NCBI RefSeq assembly: GCF_011742925.1 | Contig: NZ_WAEL01000004.1 | Location: 124,001-188,000, forward strand | Length of the DNA stretch: 64,000 nucleotides | DNA from: Fibrivirga algicola | Lineage (GTDB): Bacteria; Bacteroidota; Bacteroidia; Cytophagales; Spirosomataceae | Reading direction: 5' to 3' | Part shown: piece after piece, positions 1-9,518 of the stretch | Layout of the letters: the number at the start of each line of letters is the position of its first letter | Numbering within the stretch: the stretch's first letter is position 1 | Notes under the pieces: model-generated | What the model saw: the letters and a program-made list of their open reading frames with translations, nothing else | Database searches by the model: none | What the model was told of the DNA's origin: nothing | Position numbers and translations under genes: made by a program

Positions 1-1223
1 CCCCGCAGGAGGGTCAGGAGTGTACTTTTGCCGGAGCCACTTTCGCCAATGAAGGCGACACGCTTGCCGCGGTGAATCTGAACGGACAGGTTTTTAAGCG
101 AGGCTGGCCGACGAAGCACCGGACCATTGGCGGTTTCTTCGATGGGTACGTTGCTGGCTGCGTGTTCAAACGACAGGTTTTGGATGCTCAGCGTTGTCCA
201 GTTGGCGGGCAAAGCACCCTTTTCTTCGCCCGTGCTACCACAGTGTTCCCGGAATGTGTCGCCAATTGTACGAGCGGTTTGCACATCAGTATTGTATTGT
301 ACGATCTGCGTGTATTGCCAGGCCACATCGCTGAACACACTGGTAAACTGGTTGACGTAACCAAGCAGCGTAACCAGGCCACCCACATAGAAGACCGCAC
401 CAGGTACGTGGTGCTCGTGAACGTACCCAACCGTGATGACGATATAGACCAGCGCAATGAGCATGGTCGCCACAAACCACTTCCATTCATTGATGCGAAT
501 CTCACGGCGAAACGGGACCCGAACCGCCGACACCTTATCGAGCAGTCGTTCTTCCATGCGTTCTTCAAGCCGCAGCGTGATCACGGTTACAATATTCGAC
601 AGGCTGTCGAACAGCGACGAGGCTGAACTGTGCTCGCGTTCGTTGGTTTCCTCAAGGGCTTTAACAAATGGCTTGTCAAATCGGCGAATCACCCAGACCG
701 TGAATGCACCCAATGCCAGACCGATAATGCCGTAGAGCGGCGCGAAATACAGCATAGCCCCAAAGGAGAGCGTGAATTTGGCCACCACGTGCAGGTACGT
801 GAATCCGTTCTGAAAAAATGATTTCAACGCACCGTATGCCTTGTTGATTCGGTTGATGGTTGCCCCGCTATGGTGTTGCTTATGCCACGAAATGGGCAGG
901 TGCAGGGTCTGGTGGTAGAGCTCCTGCAAAAAGTTGCGGCTGACATCAAATGCCAGTTGGCGCTCCAGGATTCGGGCAGGTCCGTGAAATGCCCACTCAA
1001 TGAGTTTCAGGGCCAGGAACAGGCCACCATATTGCAACGTAACGGGGAGTACCGCGCTGGCATCGCGCTGAATACGATCAACAAACCAGCCAAACAGCAG
1101 TGGGTGGGCGGCACCAACCAGGTTGGCGCATATAAACAACGCATAGACGCCCAGGTAGCGTCCTTTTTGGTTACGAGCATACTGCCACGCAGTGCGCAGT
1201 AGTGCTACGTAGGGATTTTTCAT
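1..1223 (-). CDS. ABC exporter, fused permease-ATPase, truncated by window edge
   Basis: Reading the minus strand from the ATG at 1223 gives about 407 uninterrupted codons up to the window edge. The first ~330 residues form a hydrophobic exporter-type transmembrane domain with several helices. The ATPase domain then begins, and its Walker A (GESGSGKST, about residues 393-401) lies just before the edge. The signature motif, Walker B and H-loop are outside the window. The family is ATP-driven inner-membrane exporters of the MsbA/LmrA type working as dimers of such half-transporters. The substrate cannot be told from this part. It is transcribed away from parC. Confidence 0.85.
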   Translation of the reverse strand, partial: MKNPYVALLRTAWQYARNQKGRYLGVYALFICANLVGAAHPLLFGWFVDRIQRDASAVLPVTLQYGGLFLALKLIEWAFHGPARILERQLAFDVSRNFLQELYHQTLHLPISWHKQHHSGATINRINKAYGALKSFFQNGFTYLHVVAKFTLSFGAMLYFAPLYGIIGLALGAFTVWVIRRFDKPFVKALEETNEREHSSASSLFDSLSNIVTVITLRLEERMEERLLDKVSAVRVPFRREIRINEWKWFVATMLIALVYIVITVGYVHEHHVPGAVFYVGGLVTLLGYVNQFTSVFSDVAWQYTQIVQYNTDVQTARTIGDTFREHCGSTGEEKGALPANWTTLSIQNLSFEHAASNVPIEETANGPVLRRPASLKNLSVQIHRGKRVAFIGESGSGKSTLLTLLR

Positions 1224-1529
1224 GAAAGAGTACTAGTCTTGTTACGGTATGACGAAGATGGCGAGAACTTATCATTTTCACTATAGAATCGGGCTGTCTT
1301 CGAATAAAATTAATCTCATATTAAACTAGTCACATATATGGTATCTGCTCTGGTATTCGCAGCAGGTCAATTTTCCAGTTTAGTGGCTCTATACAGACTA
1401 ATTAGGCCTCTACGTGGATTTATGGCCGTTTTTTTGTATCTTTAGGGGGTAAACAATTGCCAGAATACGCCACCCCACTGACATGCTTGCGCTAAGTACG
1501 TCTGGGTATTTTTAACACCTCGCTGCTAC
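1224..1529. other. Intergenic region between divergent genes
   Basis: About 306 bp, AT-rich compared with its flanks, between the ABC exporter (minus) and parC (plus). No open frame is convincing here. TATCTTTA at 1437-1444 differs by one base from the Bacteroidota -7 element TAnnTTTG and could serve parC, but no clear -33 TTG lies at the right distance. Promoters for both genes must be here; I cannot place them firmly. Confidence 0.4.
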
Positions 1530-4172
1530 ATGGTGAACGACGAATATCAGGAACCGTCTGACGACACAACAACAAACACTCATGAAACCGAAGCGGTCCT
1601 CCACGACCAAACCGTGGTATCGGGCCTCTACGAAACGTACTTTCTCGATTACGCCTCCTACGTTATTCTGGAGCGGGCTGTCCCAGCCATAGAAGACGGG
1701 CTTAAACCCGTCCAGCGACGGATTCTGCACGCCCTGAAAGAAATGGATGATGGCCGCTTTAACAAAGTAGCCAATGTGATCGGGCAAACGATGCAGTATC
1801 ACCCTCATGGTGATGCTTCCATCAATGAAGCCTTGGTTAATATCGGGCAGAAAGAATTGGTTTTTGACACGCAGGGAAGCTGGGGCGACGTGCGTACCGG
1901 CGACGGAGCGGCAGCGGCACGTTACATCGAGGTACGTCTGTCTAAGTTTGGAGCCGACGTTGTCTTCAACAACGACACCACCGAATGGCAGCTTTCGTAT
2001 GATGGCCGGAAGAAAGAGCCCGTAACGCTCCCCGTCAAATTCCCGCTGCTGCTGGCAATGGGTGTTGATGGTATTGCCGTTGGCCTCTCGACCAAGATTT
2101 TACCGCATAATTTCAACGAGCTGATCGAGGCGTCGATTGCGATTTTGAAGGACAAACCCTTTACGCTTTTCCCTGATTTTCAGACGGGCGGCTACATCGA
2201 TGTCAGCAACTACAATGATGGTCACCGGGGCGGTAAAGTCCGGGTACGTGCCCGCATTGAAGAGATCGATAAAAAGACGCTTGCCATTCGGGATGTGCCC
2301 TACGGTGTGACGACCACCTCACTTTGCGACTCGATTGTCAAAGCCGCAGAAGTAGGCAAAATCCGGATTAAGTCGCCCGGCAAAAACATACCGGCGGTAG
2401 TCGATAACACCGCGAAGGATGTAGAAATCGTGGTGCACCTGCAGCCTGGTGTTTCGCCCGATGTGACGATCGACGCCCTCTATGCCTTTACCGATTGCGA
2501 GGTCAGCATCTCCCCCAACGCCTGCGTTATCATCGGCGACAAGCCGCATTTCGTGAGCGTATCGGAGATATTGAAGTACAATACCCAGCAAACGGTGGCG
2601 CTGCTGAAGCAGGAGCTTGACATTCGCCGGAGCGAGTTGATGGAAAAGCAACTTTACGCGTCGCTGGAGAAGATTTTTATTGAAAACCGGATTTACCGGA
2701 AGATTGAAGAGTGCGAAACGTTTGAGGCGGTACTCGAAACCATCGACAAAGGGCTGAAGCCGCATAAGAAGCTGTTTTACCGCGAAATCACGCAGGACGA
2801 CCTCATCCGGTTGACCGAGATCCGCATCAAGCGTATTTCGAAATACGACGGATTCAAGGCCGATGAGCTCATGCGGCGCCTGGAGGCAGAACTGGCCGAT
2901 GTAGAAGATAACCTGGCTAACCTGACCCGCTACGCCATAAGCTACTTCAAAGACCTGCAAAAGAAGTATGGCAAGGGACGCGAACGCCGCACCGAAATCA
3001 GGGCGTTCAACACCATTGCCGCCAATGTTGTGGCAGCGGCCAACCAGAAACTATATGTCGATCGGGAGGGTGGCTTTATCGGGTACGGCCTTAAGAAAGA
3101 CGAGTTTGTCAGCGACTGCTCCGACATCGACGATGTGATTATTTTCCGGCGCGATGGCAAATGCCTGGTTACCCGAATTCAGGAGAAGACATTCGTGGGC
3201 AAAGACGTTATTCATGTGTCGGTGTTCAAGAAAAACGACGAACGGAAGGTCTACAACCTGATTTACCTCGATGGCAAGTCGGGGATTTCGATGGCCAAGC
3301 GATTCCCCGTCACCGCCGTTACCCGCGACCGCGAGTATGACCTGACAATGGGCAACCCCAAGTCGAAGATTACCTACTTCACCGCCAATGATAACGGCGA
3401 AGCGGAGGTAATCACGGTGAACCTCACGGCTCAAAGTGCAGCGAAACTGAAACAGTTCGATTTTGATTTCGCAACGATTGGCATCAAAAACCGGTCGGCG
3501 CAAGGCAATATCCTGACTAAGTACTCGGTTCGGAAGATCGTTCAAAAAACGGCGGGCTCATCTACGCTGGGCGGCACCGATATCTGGTACGACGACCATA
3601 TGGGGCGCCTTAACCGCGACGAACGGGGCCGTCTGCTCGGCAACTTCGACGCTAAAGACAGCATTCTGGTGGTGTACAAAAACGGCGAGTACGAACTCAC
3701 CAGTTTCGATCTGACCAACCGGTATGAACCGTCTGACATCCTGGTGCTTCAGAAATTTGACCCCGAAACAGTTATTTCGGCCCTTTACTACGAGGCGGCC
3801 CAAAAATTGTACTACGTTAAACGATTCAAAGTGGAGACGACCACGATCGACAAGAAGTTTAGTCTGATCGGGGATATCAAAGGCTCAAAGCTGCTGACTG
3901 CAACGGCCGATGCGTTTCCGCGTATTGAAGTTCAGTACCAACTTAAGGATCGCGGACCGCTCGAAAAAACGGTGCTTGAGCCAGCCGAAACGGTAGATAT
4001 TCGTGGCTGGAAAGCGCTCGGCACCAAATTGCCGTATGTAAAGGTGAAAGAAAGTAAACTACTCGCGCCGAAAGTTGTGGAGTCACTGCCCGATGCGCCG
4101 AAAGTGACTGTGGTTGACAAACCGACCATTGAGGAAGAACCGGAAGGTGTTGTTCAACTAGGTTTGTTTTAA
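1530..4172 (+). CDS. parC: DNA topoisomerase IV subunit A
   Basis: 880 residues. This is the DNA-breaking subunit of a type IIA topoisomerase, which with ParE unlinks daughter chromosomes. Visible features are the conserved start region (LDYASYVILERAVPAIEDG), the YHPHGD motif at 90-95 and the catalytic tyrosine Y132 in AARYIEV, followed by the tower and coiled-coil domains. The C-terminal ~350 residues are a diverged beta-propeller ending QLGLF. The N-terminus matches Bacteroidota ParC better than GyrA, and I see no GyrA-box in the C-terminal domain. parE is not next to it. The ATG at 1530 is the first one that keeps the whole domain. GyrA is the less likely alternative. Confidence 0.85.
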   Translation: MVNDEYQEPSDDTTTNTHETEAVLHDQTVVSGLYETYFLDYASYVILERAVPAIEDGLKPVQRRILHALKEMDDGRFNKVANVIGQTMQYHPHGDASINEALVNIGQKELVFDTQGSWGDVRTGDGAAAARYIEVRLSKFGADVVFNNDTTEWQLSYDGRKKEPVTLPVKFPLLLAMGVDGIAVGLSTKILPHNFNELIEASIAILKDKPFTLFPDFQTGGYIDVSNYNDGHRGGKVRVRARIEEIDKKTLAIRDVPYGVTTTSLCDSIVKAAEVGKIRIKSPGKNIPAVVDNTAKDVEIVVHLQPGVSPDVTIDALYAFTDCEVSISPNACVIIGDKPHFVSVSEILKYNTQQTVALLKQELDIRRSELMEKQLYASLEKIFIENRIYRKIEECETFEAVLETIDKGLKPHKKLFYREITQDDLIRLTEIRIKRISKYDGFKADELMRRLEAELADVEDNLANLTRYAISYFKDLQKKYGKGRERRTEIRAFNTIAANVVAAANQKLYVDREGGFIGYGLKKDEFVSDCSDIDDVIIFRRDGKCLVTRIQEKTFVGKDVIHVSVFKKNDERKVYNLIYLDGKSGISMAKRFPVTAVTRDREYDLTMGNPKSKITYFTANDNGEAEVITVNLTAQSAAKLKQFDFDFATIGIKNRSAQGNILTKYSVRKIVQKTAGSSTLGGTDIWYDDHMGRLNRDERGRLLGNFDAKDSILVVYKNGEYELTSFDLTNRYEPSDILVLQKFDPETVISALYYEAAQKLYYVKRFKVETTTIDKKFSLIGDIKGSKLLTATADAFPRIEVQYQLKDRGPLEKTVLEPAETVDIRGWKALGTKLPYVKVKESKLLAPKVVESLPDAPKVTVVDKPTIEEEPEGVVQLGLF

Positions 4173-4183
4173 GGATGTTCAGG

Positions 4184-4269
4184 GGTCTAAAGTGTACCGT
4201 CAACGGGCACCGAGCTTGAGCAAATCTCAAGCCGCTGTCAGTAAAATAGTAGACTTTACACTTTAGACC
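4184..4269. repeat. Inverted repeat between parC and the SanA-like gene
   Basis: A 13-bp arm at 4184-4196 (GGTCTAAAGTGTA) is repeated exactly in inverse at 4257-4269. Inside sits a smaller hairpin, CTTGAG at 4215-4220 with CTCAAG at 4226-4231. The structure starts 12 bp after the parC stop and ends 15 bp before the chosen ATG of the next gene. There is no T-run directly after it, so it is a weak terminator candidate; it could be a leader structure of the downstream gene. Confidence 0.6.
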
Positions 4270-4284
4270 TTGAATGACAAACGA

Positions 4285-4983
4285 ATGATAACAGCTCGTC
4301 ATATCGACCGTGCCGCCGCACGCCGCCGCCTCTCACACCGCCTCTCGATGCGGGCCTGGAAGCGTGCAGCGAAAGTGGGCATCGGTACGGCGTTTACGGG
4401 CGTACTCGTGATACTGCTGTGTAACTGGTGGGTCGTTTACAGTACCAAGTCACAGATCTATTTTGACCTGAACAAGCTGCCTGCCAATGATGTCGGCCTT
4501 GTACTTGGTACGAGCAAATACGTGAAGAACGGAAACGAGAACCTGTTTTTCCGCTACCGGATGGAGGCGACCGCCCGTCTTTGGAAAGAAGGGAAAGTCA
4601 AGTTTTTGATTCTCAGCGGAAATAACGATTCAGAGTTTTATAACGAGCCCGAAGACATGCAAAAAGCATTGCTGAAGCTCGGTGTCCCATCTGACGTGAT
4701 GATTCCCGATTATGCGGGCTATCGAACGTTCGACTCTATTCTTCGGTGCAAAGAGGTGTTTAAACAGCACCACATTACCATCATTTCGCAGAATTTCCAT
4801 AACGCCCGCGCCCTATACATCGGCAACTACGAAGGCATCAACGGGGTCGCTTTTGCTGCACAGGACGTACCTGATGGGTACTCGTTGAAAACACTGGTGC
4901 GGGAGTACATGGCACGGCCCCTCGCCATGCTCGATGTTCACTTCCTCCGGCCGCAACCCGAAACGGGCAATAAGCGCTTGTAA
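4285..4983 (+). CDS. SanA/YdcF-type membrane protein (DUF218)
   Basis: About 232 residues. A basic N-terminus (HRLSMRAWKRAAK) is followed by one transmembrane helix (about residues 31-49 from the ATG) and then a DUF218 domain. The DUF218 features are VLGTSKYV, LILSGNN, GVPSDVMIPDYAGYRTFDS and ISQNFHNARAL. E. coli SanA belongs to this family and affects envelope permeability (vancomycin sensitivity at high temperature); the enzymatic role is not established. The frame opens at a TTG at 4270, but I chose the ATG at 4285. The gene stands alone downstream of parC. Confidence 0.8.
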   Translation: MITARHIDRAAARRRLSHRLSMRAWKRAAKVGIGTAFTGVLVILLCNWWVVYSTKSQIYFDLNKLPANDVGLVLGTSKYVKNGNENLFFRYRMEATARLWKEGKVKFLILSGNNDSEFYNEPEDMQKALLKLGVPSDVMIPDYAGYRTFDSILRCKEVFKQHHITIISQNFHNARALYIGNYEGINGVAFAAQDVPDGYSLKTLVREYMARPLAMLDVHFLRPQPETGNKRL

Positions 4984-5136
4984 GCCTCCCTTTTTCTCCT
5001 GTTTCGTTTGCGCCTTAATCGGTCGGGTGCTAGGTCAGACTACGAACAGAGGTTCGGGTAACAAAGCGGGGGTCAGCAATTTATCACGACAGAAATTGTA
5101 CTTTGCGGTGCCGAAAAGCCTACACTTTGTCACTGC

Positions 5137-5144
5137 TACCTTTG
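5137..5144 (+). promoter_or_regulatory. Candidate -7 element for the aldolase gene
   Basis: TACCTTTG matches the Bacteroidota sigma consensus TAnnTTTG exactly and would give a leader of roughly 30 nt before the ATG at 5184. No good -33 TTG is seen at 19-21 bp, so the call is tentative. Confidence 0.35.
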
Positions 5145-5183
5145 ACATAATTTTTTCTTATTAAAGTTCAAAAAATCTCCTCT

Positions 5184-6263
5184 ATGAGCGAAGTAGCCAC
5201 CCGTTTTTCACCAGGTGTCATTACCGGTGATGGTGTTTCTGAAATTTTCCGCCACGCTAATGAAAATGACTACGCCCTTCCGGCTGTCAATGTGGTTGGT
5301 ACCAATTCGGTGAACGCCGTGCTGGAAACGGCAAAAGCCGTGAACTCGCCAGTTATCATTCAGTTCTCGAACGGCGGCGGTATTTTCTACGCGGGCAAAT
5401 CGCTCTCGAACGAAGGTCAACGCGCTGCCATTGCCGGTTCTGTATCAGGTGCCCTGCACATCCATAATATCGCTGAGCTCTACGGTGTTCCGGTGATTCT
5501 GCACACCGACCACTGCGCCAAGAAACTTCTCCCCTGGATCGACGGCCTGCTGACGGCTTCAGAAAAACACTTCGACCAAACGGGCAAGCCGCTGTTCTCA
5601 TCGCACATGCTCGACCTATCGGAAGAGCCAATCGAAGAGAACATCGAGATTTCGTGCAAGTACTTCGAGCGGATGGCCAAAATGGGCATGACGCTGGAAA
5701 TTGAGCTGGGCGTAACCGGCGGCGAAGAAGATGGCGTTGACAACTCGGATGTAGATGATTCGAAACTGTATACGCAGCCTTCAGAGGTAGCGTATGCCTA
5801 CGAACACCTGAGCAAGATTTCACCCAACTTCACCATCGCCGCTGCCTTTGGTAACGTACACGGTGTGTACAAGCCAGGCAACGTGAAACTGTCACCGATT
5901 ATCCTGAAGAACTCGCAGGATTACATCGTTGAGCAGTTCGGTACGGGTCCCCTGCCAGTAAACTTCGTATTCCATGGTGGTTCGGGCTCAACCCGTGCCG
6001 AAATCCGGGAGGCGATCCAGTACGGCGCCGTAAAAATGAACATCGACACCGACGTGCAGTGGTCTACTTGGGAAGGTGTATTGAACTACTACAAGTCGAA
6101 AGAAGGGTACCTGCAATCACAGTTGGGCAACCCCGAAGGTCCAGATTCGCCAAACAAGAAATACTACGATCCACGGGTGTGGCTGCGTAAAGGCGAAGAG
6201 TCGATGATTGCCCGCCTCAAAACGGCTTTCGAAGACTTGAACTGCATCAACCGCCTGGCCTAG
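5184..6263 (+). CDS. fbaA: Class II fructose-bisphosphate aldolase
   Basis: 359 residues, the usual length of the class IIA (FbaA-type) enzyme. It splits fructose-1,6-bisphosphate into dihydroxyacetone phosphate and glyceraldehyde-3-phosphate in glycolysis and makes the reverse bond in gluconeogenesis, using a divalent metal in the cytoplasm. Seen here: PAVNVVGTNSVNAVLETA, the catalytic and metal-binding HTDHCAKK (D109, H110), ELGVTGGEEDGVDNS, GNVHGVYKPGNV, FHGGSGS and the phosphate-binding MNIDTDVQW. It is a single-gene unit with its own terminator at 6285-6319. Confidence 0.96.
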   Translation: MSEVATRFSPGVITGDGVSEIFRHANENDYALPAVNVVGTNSVNAVLETAKAVNSPVIIQFSNGGGIFYAGKSLSNEGQRAAIAGSVSGALHIHNIAELYGVPVILHTDHCAKKLLPWIDGLLTASEKHFDQTGKPLFSSHMLDLSEEPIEENIEISCKYFERMAKMGMTLEIELGVTGGEEDGVDNSDVDDSKLYTQPSEVAYAYEHLSKISPNFTIAAAFGNVHGVYKPGNVKLSPIILKNSQDYIVEQFGTGPLPVNFVFHGGSGSTRAEIREAIQYGAVKMNIDTDVQWSTWEGVLNYYKSKEGYLQSQLGNPEGPDSPNKKYYDPRVWLRKGEESMIARLKTAFEDLNCINRLA

Positions 6264-6284
6264 GTTACCAGGTACGTACCTGAA

Positions 6285-6319
6285 AGCCCATCAGTCTTTA
6301 CCGGCTGATGGGCTTTTTT
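6285..6319 (+). terminator. Rho-independent terminator of the aldolase gene
   Basis: AGCCCATCAG (6285-6294) pairs with CTGATGGGCT (6305-6314) and is followed by a T-run. A palindromic copy of the iterated motif, GGTACGTACC (6271-6280), sits between the stop codon and this hairpin. Confidence 0.85.
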
Positions 6320-6388
6320 ATGCCATTTACACAAACCCTTTCCAGGCTGCCGGGTTGATAGAATAAACCTATTTAGTCGACCAACGTT

Positions 6389-6787
6389 ATGCAGTATCCT
6401 GAATTTGTGCACGCCGCCAAGCAACAATTTGGCGTGACTACCGAAACCGACGTATTAACCATCAGCCGGGCGTTTTTACATACGCTCACTGATCATTTGG
6501 CAGGCAATGCCGCCGACAACATGGGAGCCCAGCTTCCCGCTCAACTCCTGGACATCATCCGTGAGATCGGTCCGGAAGACCGCGATCAGGGTCAGCGCTT
6601 CAAACTGACCGAGTTTTACGAGCGGGTTGCCGACCGGGCGGGGGTCGATGATGAGACAGGCAAGCGGTACACACACCAGTTTGTTCAGTTACTGAGTCAG
6701 ATGATCACTGCCGATGAACTCCGAAAAATTGCAGGTACGTTGTCAGATGATTACGCACCACTGTTTGAAACAGCAGGAAGCCTGTAA
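6389..6787 (+). CDS. DUF2267 family protein
   Basis: 132 residues, all-helical, no signal peptide or membrane segment. The pattern fits DUF2267: a start like YPEFVHAAKQQFG, then an AFLHTLTDHL helix, the AQLPAQLLDII motif and a repeated second half (FYERVADRAG...VQLLSQMIT). Members are often annotated only by this domain and their function is unknown. The ATG at 6389 sits at the start of the conserved part. It is probably a monocistronic gene, as terminator-like structures lie upstream and the next gene begins 182 bp away. Confidence 0.7.
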   Translation: MQYPEFVHAAKQQFGVTTETDVLTISRAFLHTLTDHLAGNAADNMGAQLPAQLLDIIREIGPEDRDQGQRFKLTEFYERVADRAGVDDETGKRYTHQFVQLLSQMITADELRKIAGTLSDDYAPLFETAGSL

Positions 6788-6969
6788 GTGACGGCAAACA
6801 CAGAGTCAGAATCACAGACGGCACAGGGACAAAAAACAATATGTCCTCTGTGGCTCTGGCTCTGTGCTTAACCAGAGAGAGTGCTCGCTTACCAATCAAA
6901 AGCATTTGTCCAGCATGAGCTGTGGAAATTACTATCTTTCTTCATCCCGTAAAGAAATGATCAATCCAC

Positions 6970-7707
6970 ATGAAGCAGTTTATCTTATCTACCGCTATCA
7001 CGCTGAGCACATTAAGCTGTACTGACTATCAGGTGGCTGACAAGAAAACTGAACTACCAACTATTGATCATCCTGAACAGGTAGAGATCCGGAAGTCGTT
7101 TGAAGAAATTCCAATCGACAATTCAGCGTTCTGTCCAACTCCGGCGAGTGGCAATTGCACAAAGTCCTTTCAACTAATGCTGGCCCAACTGATGGTTCTG
7201 GACCCGATTCCGGTTCCTCAACCGGGAGTGGGCCAGACTATATCGACCAGCAACGCCATTGATCGCTATCGCGCCTTTCTTACGGATTACGCAGGTGAGC
7301 CTATCATAAGCGTATTTAAACAGCTTTATCCCAAGATTTTGCTGACCAAATATGGCATTCTTGACGGGTCGGATTACGCACAGATCACCTACCTCACCCA
7401 GCAACTTATCGAGGCCAGGTCATACGATTCAGCAACCCTAGCTGCTGCCCTGAAAAAGCTAAAACACCACCTGCCACCCAACCAGTTTATGGCGATGAAA
7501 ACTGCCTCGATCGGAGCGGCAGAACGGCGGAAAGTCCTCATTGAGAAAGAGATTACCAGTCTGAGCGATACTACAGCCACTGGTCCATATAGCGACAAGA
7601 TGTCTGCTCTAGTATTTCCAAAGGAAATCAGAGCCCACTTTCTTGTGAAGATGAAAGATGACTATGCAGCCGTAGTAAACGATCTTGTTGCGTTGAATCG
7701 ACTTTGA
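6970..7707 (+). CDS. Putative lipoprotein of unknown function
   Basis: 245 residues. The N-terminus MKQFILSTAITLSTLSC is a lipoprotein signal with the lipobox cysteine at 17. Two further cysteines (around 55 and 62, in FCPTPASGNC) could form a disulphide. The rest is mostly helical and polar with no motif I recognise. The codon and base use is a little more AT-rich than in the neighbours, which may mean a later arrival. It shares the strong convergent terminator at 7715-7780 with porX. Confidence 0.65.
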   Translation: MKQFILSTAITLSTLSCTDYQVADKKTELPTIDHPEQVEIRKSFEEIPIDNSAFCPTPASGNCTKSFQLMLAQLMVLDPIPVPQPGVGQTISTSNAIDRYRAFLTDYAGEPIISVFKQLYPKILLTKYGILDGSDYAQITYLTQQLIEARSYDSATLAAALKKLKHHLPPNQFMAMKTASIGAAERRKVLIEKEITSLSDTTATGPYSDKMSALVFPKEIRAHFLVKMKDDYAAVVNDLVALNRL

Positions 7708-7714
7708 TATTTGA

Positions 7715-7780
7715 TACCTGAATTACAGTAAAAATGCCCGACTCATACCTGAGTCGGGCATTTTTACTGTAATTCAGGTA
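7715..7780. terminator. Perfect 30-bp hairpin, bidirectional terminator
   Basis: Arms 7715-7744 and 7751-7780 are exact inverse complements (30 bp) around the 6-nt loop ATACCT. The stem includes GCCCGACTC preceded by an A-run and followed by a T-run, so it can stop transcription in both directions between the convergent lipoprotein gene and porX. The right end runs into a copy of the iterated motif (CAGGTACGT, 7775-7783). Confidence 0.9.
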
Positions 7781-7785
7781 CGTCC

Positions 7786-9363
7786 CTATTTCTTCGGTGT
7801 AAGGTACACGAAGGGAATAATCACCTCTTCGAGCGAGACACCACCGTGCTGGAACGTGTCGCGGTAGTAGTTGACGTAGTAATTGTAGTTGTTCGGATAC
7901 GCGAAGAAGTAATACTCCGTCGTGAATACGTAGGCTGTCGATACGTTTGGCTTGGGCAGGAACAGACGCTCCGGCTTGCGCGCTACGTACAGGTGGTCAT
8001 CGTCGAAGCCAAGGTTTTTGCCTTGCTTGTAGCGCAGGTTGGTGTTGGTTTCGCGGTAACCCACAATCTTGGCGGGTTTTTGCACGCGAATCATGCCGTG
8101 GTCGGTGGTGATAACAAGGCGGCCACCTTTGTCGGCGATCTTCTTGATAAGTTCAAACAGCGGGGAGTGCAGGAACCACGACCGGGTCAGGCTGCGGTAA
8201 CCGGCTTCATCGGGAGCCAGTTCCTTGATCATCGCCATGTCAGTACGGGCGTGGCTGAGCATATCCACGAAGTTGTAGACAACCACGTTCAACTGATTCT
8301 GCATCAGGTTATTCACGTTATCAACCAGTGCTTTCCCCTGCCCTACGTTCAGAATTTTGTTGTACGACGTCTTCACGTTGACCCGCGCTTTATCGAGCTG
8401 GCGTTTCAGAAACTCGTCTTCGTGGTTATTAAGTCCGGCTTCTTCGTTGTCGTCGTTCACCCAGATATCGGGGTGCTGCTTTTCCATTTCACTGGGCATC
8501 AGTCCCGAGAAAATCGAGTTACGGGCAAAGCTTGTGGTGGTTGGCAGAATCGAGTAGTACGATGACTCTTCCTGTACGGTGAAGAAATCGTTGATAATCG
8601 GTTCAATGATCTTCCACTGATCATACCGAAGGTTATCGACCAGTATAAAGAAGAGCGGTGCCGTTGGTGGTCCGGTTTCAGTCGTGTTCAGCAGCGGAAA
8701 TACTTTTTTACGCATCAACTGGTTCGACAGAACCGGCTTGTCCGCTTTAGGATCGTTGAGCCAGTCTTCGTAATTCTCGATGATGAATTTACAGAAATTC
8801 GAATTGGCTTCACTTTTCTGCATGTTCAGCACCTCAATCATGCTGTTATCCTGTGCGCTGTCGAGTTCAAGCTCCCAATAGATGAGCTTCTTATACACAT
8901 CGGCCCATTCATTGTGATCCATCCGGTCCCCGAATTGCATAGCGAGGTTTCGGAAATCCTGCTGATAGCCAATGTTGGTGCGCTCAGTCACCAGACGCTT
9001 GTTGTCGAGGTTCTTCTTCAGCGACAGCAGTAGCTGACTGGGGTTGATCGGTTTGATCAGGTAATCGGCAATCTTCGAGCCGATGGCCTCTTCCATGATG
9101 TGCTCTTCTTCACTCTTGGTTACCATAACCACGGGTAAATTGGGACGCATCTGTTTAATCTGTGCCAGCGTTTCGAGACCGGTCATACCAGGCATCATTT
9201 CGTCGAGCAGCACAAGGTCATATTGCTCATTTTCGACTTTATCAAGCGCATCGGCACCCGAATTCACTGGTGTGACATCGTAGCCCTTGTTCTTCAGAAA
9301 AAGCAAGTGTGGCTTCAGCAGATCGATCTCGTCGTCGGCCCAGAGTATAGTGTAGTTTTGCAT
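7786..9363 (-). CDS. porX: PorX, response regulator of type IX secretion
   Basis: 525 residues. An N-terminal receiver domain (1-120) has the acidic pair D10/D11, phospho-acceptor D54 (VLLDEMMPG) and LIKP. A linker of helices follows, then a PglZ domain of the alkaline phosphatase superfamily (about 215-520) with metal-site segments FILVDNLRYDQW, TTTSFARNSIFSG, NFVDMLSHAR and VITTDHGM. In Porphyromonas gingivalis and Flavobacterium, PorX works with the kinase PorY and sigma factor SigP to control type IX secretion genes, and the PglZ domain acts as a phosphodiesterase on oligonucleotides. No other T9SS gene is in this window. Confidence 0.93.
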   Translation of the reverse strand: MQNYTILWADDEIDLLKPHLLFLKNKGYDVTPVNSGADALDKVENEQYDLVLLDEMMPGMTGLETLAQIKQMRPNLPVVMVTKSEEEHIMEEAIGSKIADYLIKPINPSQLLLSLKKNLDNKRLVTERTNIGYQQDFRNLAMQFGDRMDHNEWADVYKKLIYWELELDSAQDNSMIEVLNMQKSEANSNFCKFIIENYEDWLNDPKADKPVLSNQLMRKKVFPLLNTTETGPPTAPLFFILVDNLRYDQWKIIEPIINDFFTVQEESSYYSILPTTTSFARNSIFSGLMPSEMEKQHPDIWVNDDNEEAGLNNHEDEFLKRQLDKARVNVKTSYNKILNVGQGKALVDNVNNLMQNQLNVVVYNFVDMLSHARTDMAMIKELAPDEAGYRSLTRSWFLHSPLFELIKKIADKGGRLVITTDHGMIRVQKPAKIVGYRETNTNLRYKQGKNLGFDDDHLYVARKPERLFLPKPNVSTAYVFTTEYYFFAYPNNYNYYVNYYRDTFQHGGVSLEEVIIPFVYLTPKK

Positions 9364-9518
9364 AGAGACTTGTAATCTGGAAAGTCGTCGTGAAGAATAC
9401 CAGGTCTGGATAGTTCGTATACTGAGCTGCTATAACTGTTCAGGCAGCTGACCATCGGCCTCTTCCGACTTTCATGTAATTAACTTCTAACGACCCGGTC
9501 TGTTCACTCAGTTCGTAT

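Noticed and set aside
7846-8565. Plus-strand open frame of 239 codons across porX
   Set aside because: porX on the minus strand has clear domain motifs; this is its antisense shadow.
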